A stretch of DNA of 64,000 nucleotides from Nocardia jiangxiensis NBRC 101359 (GTDB taxonomy: Bacteria > Actinomycetota > Actinomycetes > Mycobacteriales > Mycobacteriaceae), in NCBI RefSeq assembly GCF_000308615.1, contig NZ_BAGB01000068.1, forward strand, positions 62,001-126,000. Direction: 5' to 3'. The translations under genes and the position numbers were made by a program. This document shows, in pieces, positions 8,054 through 15,873 of the stretch; position 1 is the stretch's first letter; each line of letters opens with the position of its first letter. The notes beneath the pieces are model-generated. The model made no database searches, was not told where the DNA came from, and saw only the letters and a list, made by a program, of their open reading frames with translations.

Positions 8054-9031
8054 TCACGCCAGCCAATGCGCGACCTCGGCCGCCCAGTAGGTGAGCACGA
8101 TATCCGCGCCCGCTCGCCGGATGCCCATCAGCGATTCCAGGATCGCGCCGCGGCGATCGATCCAGCCGTTCGCGGCGGCGGCGGTGATCATCGAGTACTC
8201 ACCGGAGATCTGGTACGCGGCCACCGGCACGGTGGAACGGTCGGCAACATCGCGCAGGATGTCCAGGTAGGACATGGCGGGCTTGACCATGACGATGTCG
8301 GCGCCCTCGGCCAGATCCAGTTCCAGCTCCCGGATCGCCTCGCGGCGGTTGGCCGAATCCTGTTGGTAGGTGCGGCGATCGCCCTGCAGCGAGGAGGAGA
8401 CCGCCTCACGGAACGGGCCGTAGAACGCGGAGGCGTACTTCGCGGCGTAGGCCAGGATGCCGGTGTCGATGCGCCCGGCCTCGTCCAGCGCGTCGCGGAT
8501 CGCGCCGACCTGGCCGTCCATCATGCCGCTGGTGCCGAGCAGATCCGCGCCCGCCTCGGCCTGGGCCAGCGCCATGGCGACGTAGCGGTCCAGGGTCGCG
8601 TCGTTGTCGACCGCGCCGTCCGGGGACAGCACGCCGCAGTGGCCGTGATCGGTGAATTCGTCCAGGCAGGTGTCGGCCATGACCACCGTCGCGTCGCCGA
8701 CCTCCTCGGACAGCGCGCGCAGGCCGCGGTTCAGGATGCCCTCGGGGTCGCTGGCGAGGCTGCCGACCGCGTCCTTGTCCTCCGGACGCGGCACCCCGAA
8801 CAGCATCAGCCCGCCGACCCCGGCGGTGACCGCTTCGACCGCCGCCTTGCGCAGTGAATCCATCGAATGCTGCTGCACGCCCGGCATCGAGCCGATCTCG
8901 CGCGGTTCGTCCAGCCCGTCGGCGACGAACATGGGCAGCACCAAATGTCTTGGTTCCAGGGTGGTTTCGGCTACGAGACGCCGTAGAGCAGGGGTACGAC
9001 GCAACCGCCGCGGGCGGTCCATTCCGGTCAT
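8054..9031 (-). CDS. hemB: Delta-aminolevulinic acid dehydratase (porphobilinogen synthase)
   Basis: A 325-residue enzyme that joins two 5-aminolevulinate molecules to porphobilinogen. The two active-site lysines are Lys198 (AYAAKYASAFYGPFR) and Lys250 (IVMVKPAMSYLDI). The metal loop reads DTCLDEFTDHGHCG: only two of the three cysteines of classical zinc enzymes are present, with Asp in the middle position, which suggests altered zinc dependence and possibly a magnesium-supported enzyme. I chose the ATG at 9031; a second ATG three codons later is also possible. Upstream frame extension to 9259 has no family similarity. It heads a leftward run with four small membrane-protein genes. Confidence 0.96.
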   Translation of the reverse strand: MTGMDRPRRLRRTPALRRLVAETTLEPRHLVLPMFVADGLDEPREIGSMPGVQQHSMDSLRKAAVEAVTAGVGGLMLFGVPRPEDKDAVGSLASDPEGILNRGLRALSEEVGDATVVMADTCLDEFTDHGHCGVLSPDGAVDNDATLDRYVAMALAQAEAGADLLGTSGMMDGQVGAIRDALDEAGRIDTGILAYAAKYASAFYGPFREAVSSSLQGDRRTYQQDSANRREAIRELELDLAEGADIVMVKPAMSYLDILRDVADRSTVPVAAYQISGEYSMITAAAANGWIDRRGAILESLMGIRRAGADIVLTYWAAEVAHWLA

Positions 9032-9314
9032 GAATCGCACGATACGCCCCGGTCCACCCCTTTGCCGCACCGCCTCCGCACCCGTCCGCCGCCCCGCGCG
9101 AGCTTCCCGAAACAGCCCTCGCCGATCCCGTGACCAGGCATTCACCGGGCAAGAGCGGACATTCGAGCGACAACGGGACGGCCTCCCGGCCGATGCAGCC
9201 GAGGACATGCCCGCGTACCCGGGCGTCCCCGCGCGGCACACCTCCGCAACTATGACCAATCACACACGACCGCACCCGATCCGACCGCACACGGCAACCC
9301 TTGCCGGACAGTTC

Positions 9315-9346
9315 GACATCCGGCAGGAAACTGCCGACTCGATGTC
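9315..9346. other. Hairpin with GAAA tetraloop in the 387-base hemB-TetR gap
   Basis: Within the non-coding gap 9032-9418, an inverted repeat pairs CGGCAG with CTGCCG around a GAAA loop, then GACATC with GATGTC after a four-base bulge. The ten-base palindrome TGTCCGGACA follows at 9343-9352. It could end transcription of the TetR gene or structure a hemB leader; no T-run follows on the minus strand. I see no gene in the rest of this gap. Confidence 0.4.
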
Positions 9347-9418
9347 CGGACAGATATGCACGAAGGGCAGTCGGACCCGCGCTCGACGCCCGATGCGGAC
9401 GAGCGCCGCGCCGGGGCG

Positions 9419-10081
9419 TCACATCCGGTGCGCCGCCGACCGAGACCGATTGCGCCGATCGGCGTCAGCTGGGGCGGCGGCCTTCAGAGCGGCTTCGAGT
9501 GCGGTGGTGAGTGTTTCGAGGTAGGCGTCGTCGCTGTCGCCGGACAGGACGAGGATGCGGAAGCCGAGCGGGGCGATGAGCAGGTCCGAGGCCAGTTCGA
9601 GGTCGAGATCGGCGGGGAGTTCGCCGCGGTCGATCGCGGCGCGCAGAACCGTGTGGGCGTTGTCGCGGCGCGGGGCGGCGACGGTGGTGCGCATGACCTC
9701 GGCGAGGGATTCGTTGTGGTGGGCCTCGGCGAACAGGGCCGCGCCGATTTTCCGGACGGTCGAATTCGACAGCTGATCGCGGAACGTGTCCAGAAGTTGC
9801 CGCAGGTCGGTGCGCAGGGCTCCGGTGTCCGGAATCGGGGGCAGGGTGTCGCGGACGGCTTGGCGGATCAACTCGGTGAGCATCTCCTCCTTGGACGACC
9901 AGCGTCGGTACAGCGCGGCCTTGCCGACACCGGCGCGGCGCGCGATGGCCTCCATGGACAGGCGCGAATAGCCGGATTCGGCGAGTTCGGTGAAGGTCGC
10001 CTCGCTGATCGCGTCGGTGACGTGCTGCCGTAGAGCCGCACCGCCGGTAGCAGGCCGAGCCGCTGTCTGCTCCTTTGCCAT
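9419..10081 (-). CDS. TetR/AcrR family transcriptional regulator
   Basis: A 220-residue repressor-type protein. The N-terminal DNA-binding domain (residues about 18-65) contains the TetR helix-turn-helix (SMEAIARRAGVGKAALYRRW), and the remainder is an all-helical ligand-binding domain. The ATG at 10081 gives a standard length; the much longer open frame upstream is a shadow of the divergent hydrolase gene. It is transcribed away from that hydrolase, and the 108-base gap holds two palindromes of its likely operator, so it probably represses both itself and the hydrolase, with the hydrolase substrate or product as inducer. Confidence 0.92.
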   Translation of the reverse strand: MAKEQTAARPATGGAALRQHVTDAISEATFTELAESGYSRLSMEAIARRAGVGKAALYRRWSSKEEMLTELIRQAVRDTLPPIPDTGALRTDLRQLLDTFRDQLSNSTVRKIGAALFAEAHHNESLAEVMRTTVAAPRRDNAHTVLRAAIDRGELPADLDLELASDLLIAPLGFRILVLSGDSDDAYLETLTTALEAALKAAAPADADRRNRSRSAAHRM

Positions 10082-10099
10082 GCAGCGAGAATAACCGAG

Positions 10100-10119
10100 A
10101 CGGAACCGTTGCGTTCCGT
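10100..10119. promoter_or_regulatory. Palindromic operator 1 for the adjacent TetR regulator
   Basis: Twenty-base inverted repeat: arms ACGGAAC and GTTCCGT around the six bases CGTTGC. It begins 19 bases upstream of the TetR start codon, a typical autorepression position, and shares its GGAAC/GTTCC arms and spacing with the second site 52 bases away (centre to centre). Confidence 0.75.
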
Positions 10120-10153
10120 TCGGATCCGGTGTTAGCGTCGAATCAAACGGAAC

Positions 10154-10169
10154 GGAACCGTATCGTTCC
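10154..10169. promoter_or_regulatory. Palindromic operator 2 for the adjacent TetR regulator
   Basis: Sixteen-base inverted repeat: GGAAC, six bases CGTATC, GTTCC. It lies 20 bases before the start of the divergent hydrolase and just upstream of its ribosome site. An extra GGAAC half-site directly precedes it (10149-10153), giving a tandem half-site arrangement. Confidence 0.75.
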
Positions 10170-10189
10170 TGAGGGAAAGGTGTCCGACC

Positions 10190-11359
10190 ATGAAATTTCT
10201 CTACGACGACGAGTCCTTCTCCTTCGAGGCACTGCGCGCGGCGGGTTATGCGACGTACAGCGGCGCGGAACTCGGCGAAGTGCTGGTGACCTGTCGGCAG
10301 ATCCCGGAGAGCGACGAGGCCGCCTGGTCGACGCAGTGGGCCGCGACCGCCGCGCGCGTCGAGCGCATCGGCCGGGACGCACTGGCCGCCGGGCATCGGG
10401 TCAGCGCGCGGGAGGCGCTGCTGCGGGCGTCGAACTACTACCGGACCGCCGACTTCTACCGGCGCGAGGATCCGGCGCACGACGCCGAGTCGGCCCGTCT
10501 GGCCCGAGCGTCGCAGCAGACCTTCGACGAGGCCGCCGCGCTGCTCGACACTCCCGCTCGCCGGGTGCGCATCCCCTACGAGGACACCACCCTGCCGGGC
10601 TATCTGTTCCTGGCCGACGATTCCGGCGAACGCCGTCCGACCGTGATCTACCACGGCGGATACGACTCCACACTGGAGGAGGACTACTTCGCGATCGCCG
10701 CGGGCGCGCTGCGGCGCGGCTATCACGTCCTGGCATTCGACGGGCCGGGCCAGGGCAGCACCGTGCGGGATCAGGGTCTGCACTTCCGGCCGGACTGGGA
10801 AGCCGCGGTCACACCCGTCGTGGATTTCGCGCTCGGCCTGCCCGAGGTGGACGCCGACCGAATCGCACTCGTCGGCACCAGTCTGGGCGGCTACCTCGCC
10901 GCGCGGGCCGCCGTCTTCGAGCACCGGATCGCCGCATGCATCCTGCACGACGGGGTCTTCGACTGCCACGGCCCGTTCACGACCATCGGCGAGATGTCGG
11001 CACAGCTGCCCGGCGGACTCGAGGAGCTGATGGCACAGAACACCCAGGCGCGCTGGGCAATTCGCAACGGCCTGTGGACGTTCGGAGTGTCCGGCCCCGA
11101 GGAATTGCTGAAGGCGATCGAGTCCTTCACGATGGCCGGCATCGCGGATCGGGTCATCTGCCCGACGCTGGTACTCGAGGCCGAGAACGACCAGTTCTTC
11201 GCCGGCCAACCGCAGCAGATCTTCGACGCGCTGAGCTGCCCGAAGGAATTCATCACCTTCCGCGAGGACGAGGGCGGCGGCGAACATTGCCACGAGGGCG
11301 CGACGGCCCTGTTCCACCAGCGCACATTCGACTGGTTGGACGGCGTACTGGGCCGCTGA
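10190..11359 (+). CDS. Alpha/beta hydrolase, 2,6-dihydropseudooxynicotine-hydrolase-like (FrsA-type)
   Basis: A 389-residue hydrolase with a helical N-terminal domain (about residues 1-120) followed by an alpha/beta fold. The nucleophile elbow is GTSLGG; YHGGYDS forms an oxyanion region, FDGPGQG is a typical strand-loop motif, and the acid is likely in LEAENDQFF with the histidine near GGGEHCHEGA. This two-domain layout fits peptide- or C-C-bond-cleaving hydrolases such as 2,6-dihydropseudooxynicotine hydrolase, but the substrate here is unknown. A clear ribosome site (GAGGGAAAGG) precedes the ATG. It is divergent from a TetR gene with paired operators between them, and a strong terminator follows. 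Confidence 0.85.
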   Translation: MKFLYDDESFSFEALRAAGYATYSGAELGEVLVTCRQIPESDEAAWSTQWAATAARVERIGRDALAAGHRVSAREALLRASNYYRTADFYRREDPAHDAESARLARASQQTFDEAAALLDTPARRVRIPYEDTTLPGYLFLADDSGERRPTVIYHGGYDSTLEEDYFAIAAGALRRGYHVLAFDGPGQGSTVRDQGLHFRPDWEAAVTPVVDFALGLPEVDADRIALVGTSLGGYLAARAAVFEHRIAACILHDGVFDCHGPFTTIGEMSAQLPGGLEELMAQNTQARWAIRNGLWTFGVSGPEELLKAIESFTMAGIADRVICPTLVLEAENDQFFAGQPQQIFDALSCPKEFITFREDEGGGEHCHEGATALFHQRTFDWLDGVLGR

Positions 11360-11373
11360 CCCGACCCACTACG

Positions 11374-11406
11374 AACCGCCGGTCGCACACCTCGCGACCG
11401 GCGGTT
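11374..11406 (+). terminator. Strong intrinsic terminator after the hydrolase gene
   Basis: A perfect 13-base-pair stem (AACCGCCGGTCGC with its complement) and a 7-base loop, followed by TTCTGTC. It begins 15 bases after the hydrolase stop. Confidence 0.8.
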
Positions 11407-11497
11407 TCTGTCGGTGCCGAACGCTATGATCGAAGATGTGTTCGAGAGCGGTTCGCGCCCTCGATCATTCGTTTCCACCACAGCCGGGGAGGGTCTC

Positions 11498-11770
11498 GTG
11501 GCCACACATTCGCAGCTCATCATCGACCAGCCGTACGTCCCATTGCTCAAGCGTCCCTTGCCCGCGGGCCGCCCGCGCTCGTGGTACGTCATCCACAACC
11601 GCCGCCTCAAGGCGATGCGCCTGGCCATCGCCCTGCTGGACTCCGGCGTCTACCGAGCCGACCTCGCCGACAACGAAACGATCCGCCGCACAGCCGATCT
11701 CGTAGGCATCCGCCCACCCTCGGACAAAACCTGCCGCCTCGTCCGAGACCTCATGCGCACCCGCCGCTGA
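11498..11770 (+). CDS. Small basic conserved protein, unknown function
   Basis: A predicted 90-residue protein from the GTG at 11498, preceded by a strong GGGAGGG site at 5-base spacing. It is rich in arginine (about 14) and ends MRTRR. Segments RPRSWYVIHNRRLKAMRLAIALLDSGVYRADLADN and RRTADLVGIRPPSDKTCRLV suggest a compact helical fold, possibly nucleic-acid binding. I do not recognise a family. It is convergent with hemD, with 67 bases between stops. Confidence 0.6.
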   Translation: MATHSQLIIDQPYVPLLKRPLPAGRPRSWYVIHNRRLKAMRLAIALLDSGVYRADLADNETIRRTADLVGIRPPSDKTCRLVRDLMRTRR

Positions 11771-11813
11771 GCAGTCGGAACACCCCGTCCAAGCACCTTG
11801 GACAACGCCAGAA

Positions 11814-11835
11814 CCGCCGGAGCGGAGCGGAGGCC
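11814..11835. repeat. Dispersed 22-base repeat, copy A
   Basis: Reads CCGCCGGAGCGGAGCGGAGG plus CC. It differs from copies B (16912-16933, opposite orientation) and C (50924-50945) at one base and lies in the gap before the hemD stop. Confidence 0.65.
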
Positions 11836-11837
11836 GA

Positions 11838-13403
11838 TCAGGCCCGCCCGCGGCGGCTCTTCTTTCGCGGCGGGGGCAGCAGGCCCTCGGCGCGGAGGTG
11901 GGCGGCGTGTTCGGCGAGGGCCTCGACCAACGGGCCGACCTGGGCGAGTTCGGGCTGCACGTCTACGCGCAGGCCGAATTCGATGGCGGTCTCGGCGGTC
12001 TTTGGGCCGATGCAGGCCACGATGGTGCGGGCGTGCGGTTTGCCCGCGATGCCGACCAGGTTCCGCACCGTGGAGGAGGAGGTGAACAGGACCGCGTCGA
12101 AACCACCGGTCTTGATCATCTCGCGGGTCTCCGCGGGCGGCGGCGAGGCGCGCACCGTGCGGTAGGCGGTGACATCGTCGATCTCCCAGCCGCGGTCGCG
12201 CAGACCTTCGGCGAGGGTTTCGGTCGCGATGTCCGCACGCGGCAGCAGCACCCGGTTGACCGGGTCGAAAACGTCGTCGTAGGGCGGGAAGTCGGCCAGC
12301 AGACCTTCCGAGGACTGCTCACCGCTGGGCACCAGTTCCGGATTGATGCCGAACGAACGCACCCGCTCCGCGGTGGCCTCGCCGACGCAGGCGATCTTCA
12401 CCCCGGAGAACGCCCGCGCGTCCAGACCGAATTCGGCGAACTTCTCCCACACCGCGCGCACCGCATTCGTGGAGGTGAACACCACCCACTGATAACGACC
12501 GTCGACCAGTCCCTTGACCGCGCGTTCCATCTGCGCGGGACTGCGCGGCGGCTCGACCGCGATCGTCGGCACCTCCATCGGGATGGCGCCGTGCGTGACG
12601 AGCTTCTCGCTCATCTCACCGGCCTGCTCCTTGGTGCGCGGCACCAGAACCGTCCAGCCGTACAGCGAGCGCGACTCCCACCAGGACATCTTCGACCGCT
12701 TCTCGACCTCCTTGCCGACCGTGACCACCAGCGGTCCGACCAGCTCGGAAGCGGCGCTGTTCAACGTGGCCAGGGTGGCCTCGATGGTCCGCTGCTGCCG
12801 GGTCGTGCCACGCACGGTGACCGCGACCGGAGTCTGCGGCGCGAGGCCGTGCTCGGTCAGGGCGCTGGCCGTCTCGGCCAGATGTCCCGATGTCGCATGC
12901 AACACCAGCGGGCCGGGTGCGGCCGCGACGGAGGCCCAGTCCACCTCGCCACGCACGTCGACCTCGGTGTGGCTCGAGCCCAGCGCTATACCCGCGTAGG
13001 CGGGCACCGTCGCACCGGACGGCAGACCGGGCAGCACCTCGAACACCATGTGCGAGCGGGTGACCGCGTTGACCTCGGCGATCACCGAATCGGTGGTCAG
13101 CGGATCACCGGACACCAGTCGCACCACGTCGTGACCGTTGCGTGCCTCGGCGACCAGCGTCTTGGCGACCTCGGCAGGCTCACCCAGGGCCGGGCGCACG
13201 TCGACCGGGCTCTCCCCGTCCGGGTTGGGCTCCACCGCGATACCGATCAGGGCGAGCACACCCTTGTCCACATCGGGGTCGGTGAACGCCAGCGTCGCCC
13301 GGCCGAGCACCTCGCGGGCCCGAACGGTCAGCAACGCAGGGTCACCGGGGCCGGACCCGACAAAGAGAATCCGACCAGGATGCTTCTTAGTGGCTCGGCT
13401 CAT
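11838..13403 (-). CDS. hemD: Fused uroporphyrinogen-III C-methyltransferase-like / uroporphyrinogen-III synthase
   Basis: A 521-residue two-domain protein. The N-terminal half is a tetrapyrrole methylase fold (VGSGPGDPALLTVRA at 16-30, then EVLPGLPSGATVPAYAGIAL and RGTTRQQRTIEATL). The C-terminal half is uroporphyrinogen-III synthase (VLVPRTKEQAGEMSEKL, VVFTSTNAVRAVWE, VLFTSSSTVRNLVGI), which closes hydroxymethylbilane into uroporphyrinogen III. The methylase motif usually written GGDP reads SGDPL, so methyltransferase activity may be changed or lost. The C-terminus is basic (PPPRKKSRRGRA). Its ATG directly abuts the hemC stop (TAAATG). Fourth gene of rex-hemA-hemC-hemD. Confidence 0.93.
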   Translation of the reverse strand: MSRATKKHPGRILFVGSGPGDPALLTVRAREVLGRATLAFTDPDVDKGVLALIGIAVEPNPDGESPVDVRPALGEPAEVAKTLVAEARNGHDVVRLVSGDPLTTDSVIAEVNAVTRSHMVFEVLPGLPSGATVPAYAGIALGSSHTEVDVRGEVDWASVAAAPGPLVLHATSGHLAETASALTEHGLAPQTPVAVTVRGTTRQQRTIEATLATLNSAASELVGPLVVTVGKEVEKRSKMSWWESRSLYGWTVLVPRTKEQAGEMSEKLVTHGAIPMEVPTIAVEPPRSPAQMERAVKGLVDGRYQWVVFTSTNAVRAVWEKFAEFGLDARAFSGVKIACVGEATAERVRSFGINPELVPSGEQSSEGLLADFPPYDDVFDPVNRVLLPRADIATETLAEGLRDRGWEIDDVTAYRTVRASPPPAETREMIKTGGFDAVLFTSSSTVRNLVGIAGKPHARTIVACIGPKTAETAIEFGLRVDVQPELAQVGPLVEALAEHAAHLRAEGLLPPPRKKSRRGRA

Positions 13404-14438
13404 TTATCGTTCTCCATTGGGCTGGGATGGGTCAAAGTCTGTGCCGCCCTCGCGGTTGGCGCCGAGCAGCTCACGCGCGCCCAGCTCCAGCAGCTCACGG
13501 GCCAGCGCGCGGCCGAGTTCCTCGGCCTCGTCGGGCGAACCGACCACCGATGCCCGGAGCACGTCCGAGCCGTCGATCGCCGCCACGCAACCGCGCAGCG
13601 ACAGTTCCTCGACCACCCGCCCGTCGTCGTCGAGCGATTCGACGACCTCGGCCAATGCGCCGATCGGGGCGGTGCAACCGGCCTCGAGGTAGGCCAGCAA
13701 CGCCCGTTCGGCTCCGATAGCGGCGCGAGTGCCCGCATCGTCCAGGGCGGACAGGATGGTCACGAGATCCGGGTCGTCGGTGCGGCATTCGACCGCGAGG
13801 GCACCCTGGGCCGGGGCGGGCAGCATCTGCACCGGCTCGAGCGATTCGGTGATCTCGTCGAGGCGGTCGATGCGGGCCACTCCGGCCCGCGCGATGACCA
13901 CCGCGTCGAGTTCACCGTCGGCGACCTTACGAATTCTGGTGTCGATATTGCCGCGCAACGGCAGGATCTCGAGGCCGAGACCGAGCGCGCGCAACTGCGC
14001 GGCGCGGCGCGCGGCGGACGTGCCGATCCGCGAGCCCGCGGGCAGCTCGCCCAGGACCATGCCGTCGCGGGCGATCAGCGCATCGCGCGGATCCTCGCGC
14101 GGCGGGATGGCCGCGATGACGAAACGCGGGTCCGGCGCGGTGGGCAGATCCTTGTAGGAGTGCACGGCGATGTCGACGGTGCCGAGGGCGAGTTCGTTGC
14201 GCAGCGCGGCGGTGAACACCCCGACGCCGATCTTCTCCACCGGATCCGAGGATTTGTCCCCGGCGGTCTTCACCACGACGAGTTCGGCCTGCTGTCCGCC
14301 CGCGATCAACGCGTCACGGATGGTGCCGGCCTGGGTCAGCGCCAGCAGGCTGCCGCGGGTGCCGATCCGCCACGGCGCGTCGGCGGTACCGCGACGGGTC
14401 GTGTCGTTCTCGTGCACCATGGCGTCGGTGGCCGTCAC
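13404..14438 (-). CDS. hemC: Porphobilinogen deaminase (hydroxymethylbilane synthase)
   Basis: A 344-residue enzyme that polymerises four porphobilinogens into hydroxymethylbilane. The dipyrromethane cofactor cysteine is Cys255 (LEAGCTAPIG). Substrate-binding blocks RIGTRGSLLALTQA, VHSYKDLPT, RIGTSAARRAAQL and LPLRGNIDTRIRK are all present. The GTG at 14438 has an AAAGGA site; an internal ATG at codon 7 is an alternative. A 70-base gap separates it from hemA, and the next gene, hemD, begins at the base after its stop. The N-terminus carries about 20 extra residues relative to the minimal enzyme. Confidence 0.95.
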   Translation of the reverse strand: MTATDAMVHENDTTRRGTADAPWRIGTRGSLLALTQAGTIRDALIAGGQQAELVVVKTAGDKSSDPVEKIGVGVFTAALRNELALGTVDIAVHSYKDLPTAPDPRFVIAAIPPREDPRDALIARDGMVLGELPAGSRIGTSAARRAAQLRALGLGLEILPLRGNIDTRIRKVADGELDAVVIARAGVARIDRLDEITESLEPVQMLPAPAQGALAVECRTDDPDLVTILSALDDAGTRAAIGAERALLAYLEAGCTAPIGALAEVVESLDDDGRVVEELSLRGCVAAIDGSDVLRASVVGSPDEAEELGRALARELLELGARELLGANREGGTDFDPSQPNGER

Positions 14439-14508
14439 ACTGTGTCCTTTCGAGCATTAACGGGGCGCTCCGTGGTTACGCTCCGCTGCCGCCTGCGCGC
14501 CTGGCCGT

Positions 14509-15873
14509 TCATGCCGGCGTCCCTTCATTACCGGGGGTGAGGTCGTCACCGAGGGTGGCGACCTCCATCGGCGCCACAACCGCTTGTGCCGCACCGGGTT
14601 TGAGTTCGAACAGTTCACGCAGGGCTTCGGCGTAGGTGTCGCCGCCGGGTGCGGAAGCCAGCTGTTTGACCCGCACCGTCGGCGCGTGCAGCAGCTTGTC
14701 GACCACCCGACGCACCGTGCGGGCGACCTCGGCGCGCTCGGGATCGGCCAGGGTCGGCAGCCGCGACTCCAGCCGCATCAGCTCGGCCTCGACCACATCG
14801 GCCGCACGCTGCCGCAACGCCGCCACGGTCGGGGTGACCTCCGCAACGCGTTGGCTCGCAAGATATTTGGAAAGTTCTTCGGCGACGATGGTCCGCGCGG
14901 CGGAAGTGTCGTCGGCGGCCGCACCGGCCGCGGGATCGCGCTGCAGCGTCTCCATATCGATCACCGTGACGTCGGGCAGCCCGGCCACGGCCGGATCCAC
15001 ATCGCGCGGCAGTCCCAGATCGCAGACCACCATCCGATGCCCGGCCGGGGCGGAATTCAACGCCCGATGCGCATCGGCCAGCGTCACCACCGCACCGACC
15101 GCACCCGTACTGGTGATGACGATGTCGGCGGCGGCCAGCGCACCGACCAGATCGGTCAGATCCTGCGCGGTCGCCGCGACGCCGTGCATGCTCTCGGCGG
15201 TGTGCGCCAGGCGCTGCGCTCGTTCGAGGGTCCGGTTCACCACGATCAGGCGGCCGATCCCGGCGCGCGCCAGATGCGCCACCGACAGGCCGCCCATCGC
15301 GCCCGCGCCGACCACCACGCCCGTGCGGCCGGTCAGATCGCCCAGTTCGGCCCGCGCCCGATCCAACGCGACGGACACCACCGACGCGCCCGCGCGGTCG
15401 ATCCCGGTCTCCGAATGCACCCGCTTGCCGACCCGCAACGCGTTCTGCGCCAGCTCGTGCAGGGTGCGCCCGGCAGCCTGCTGCGCGTCCGAGGCAGCAT
15501 AGGCGGCGCGGATCTGGCTGAGCACCTGCTGCTCGCCGACCACCATCGAATCCAGGCCGCTGGCCACCGCGAACAGGTGCTCGGCCGCGGCCTCGCTGTA
15601 TCGCACGTAGGCGTGCCTGGTCAGTTCGGGCAGCGGCAGATCCGCGTGAGTGGCCAGCAGATCGCCGATCTCGGCCAGACCGCCGTGGAAGGCGTCGACC
15701 ACCGCGTAGACCTCCACGCGGTTGCAGGTGGAGACGATCATCGCCTCCGAGACGTGCTGAGACTTCAGCATCCGATCCATCAGCTTCGGACGATCGTCCT
15801 CGGTGACGGCAACCTTCTCGAGCACCGCGACCGGAGCGCTGCGATGCGAAATTCCGACTAGAAGGATGCTCAT
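14509..15873 (-). CDS. hemA: Glutamyl-tRNA reductase
   Basis: A 454-residue NADPH-dependent enzyme making glutamate-1-semialdehyde from glutamyl-tRNA, the committed step of the C5 pathway. The catalytic cysteine is Cys50 in STCNRVEVYAV. Other family marks are GISHRSAPV, SGLDSMVVGEQQVLSQIR, the NADP fold VVVGAGAMGGLSV, and a C-terminal dimerisation helix region. Its ATG overlaps the rex stop (ATGA), so translation is coupled to the redox regulator, and a Rex operator lies upstream of the pair. Length is typical for actinobacteria. Confidence 0.96.
   Translation of the reverse strand: MSILLVGISHRSAPVAVLEKVAVTEDDRPKLMDRMLKSQHVSEAMIVSTCNRVEVYAVVDAFHGGLAEIGDLLATHADLPLPELTRHAYVRYSEAAAEHLFAVASGLDSMVVGEQQVLSQIRAAYAASDAQQAAGRTLHELAQNALRVGKRVHSETGIDRAGASVVSVALDRARAELGDLTGRTGVVVGAGAMGGLSVAHLARAGIGRLIVVNRTLERAQRLAHTAESMHGVAATAQDLTDLVGALAAADIVITSTGAVGAVVTLADAHRALNSAPAGHRMVVCDLGLPRDVDPAVAGLPDVTVIDMETLQRDPAAGAAADDTSAARTIVAEELSKYLASQRVAEVTPTVAALRQRAADVVEAELMRLESRLPTLADPERAEVARTVRRVVDKLLHAPTVRVKQLASAPGGDTYAEALRELFELKPGAAQAVVAPMEVATLGDDLTPGNEGTPA

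Noticed and set aside
11898..14540. Very long plus-strand open frame (880 codons) across hemD and hemC
   Set aside because: It is antisense to well-supported hemC and hemD, is rich in R, G, H and Q, and shows no domain; high GC content keeps such frames open.
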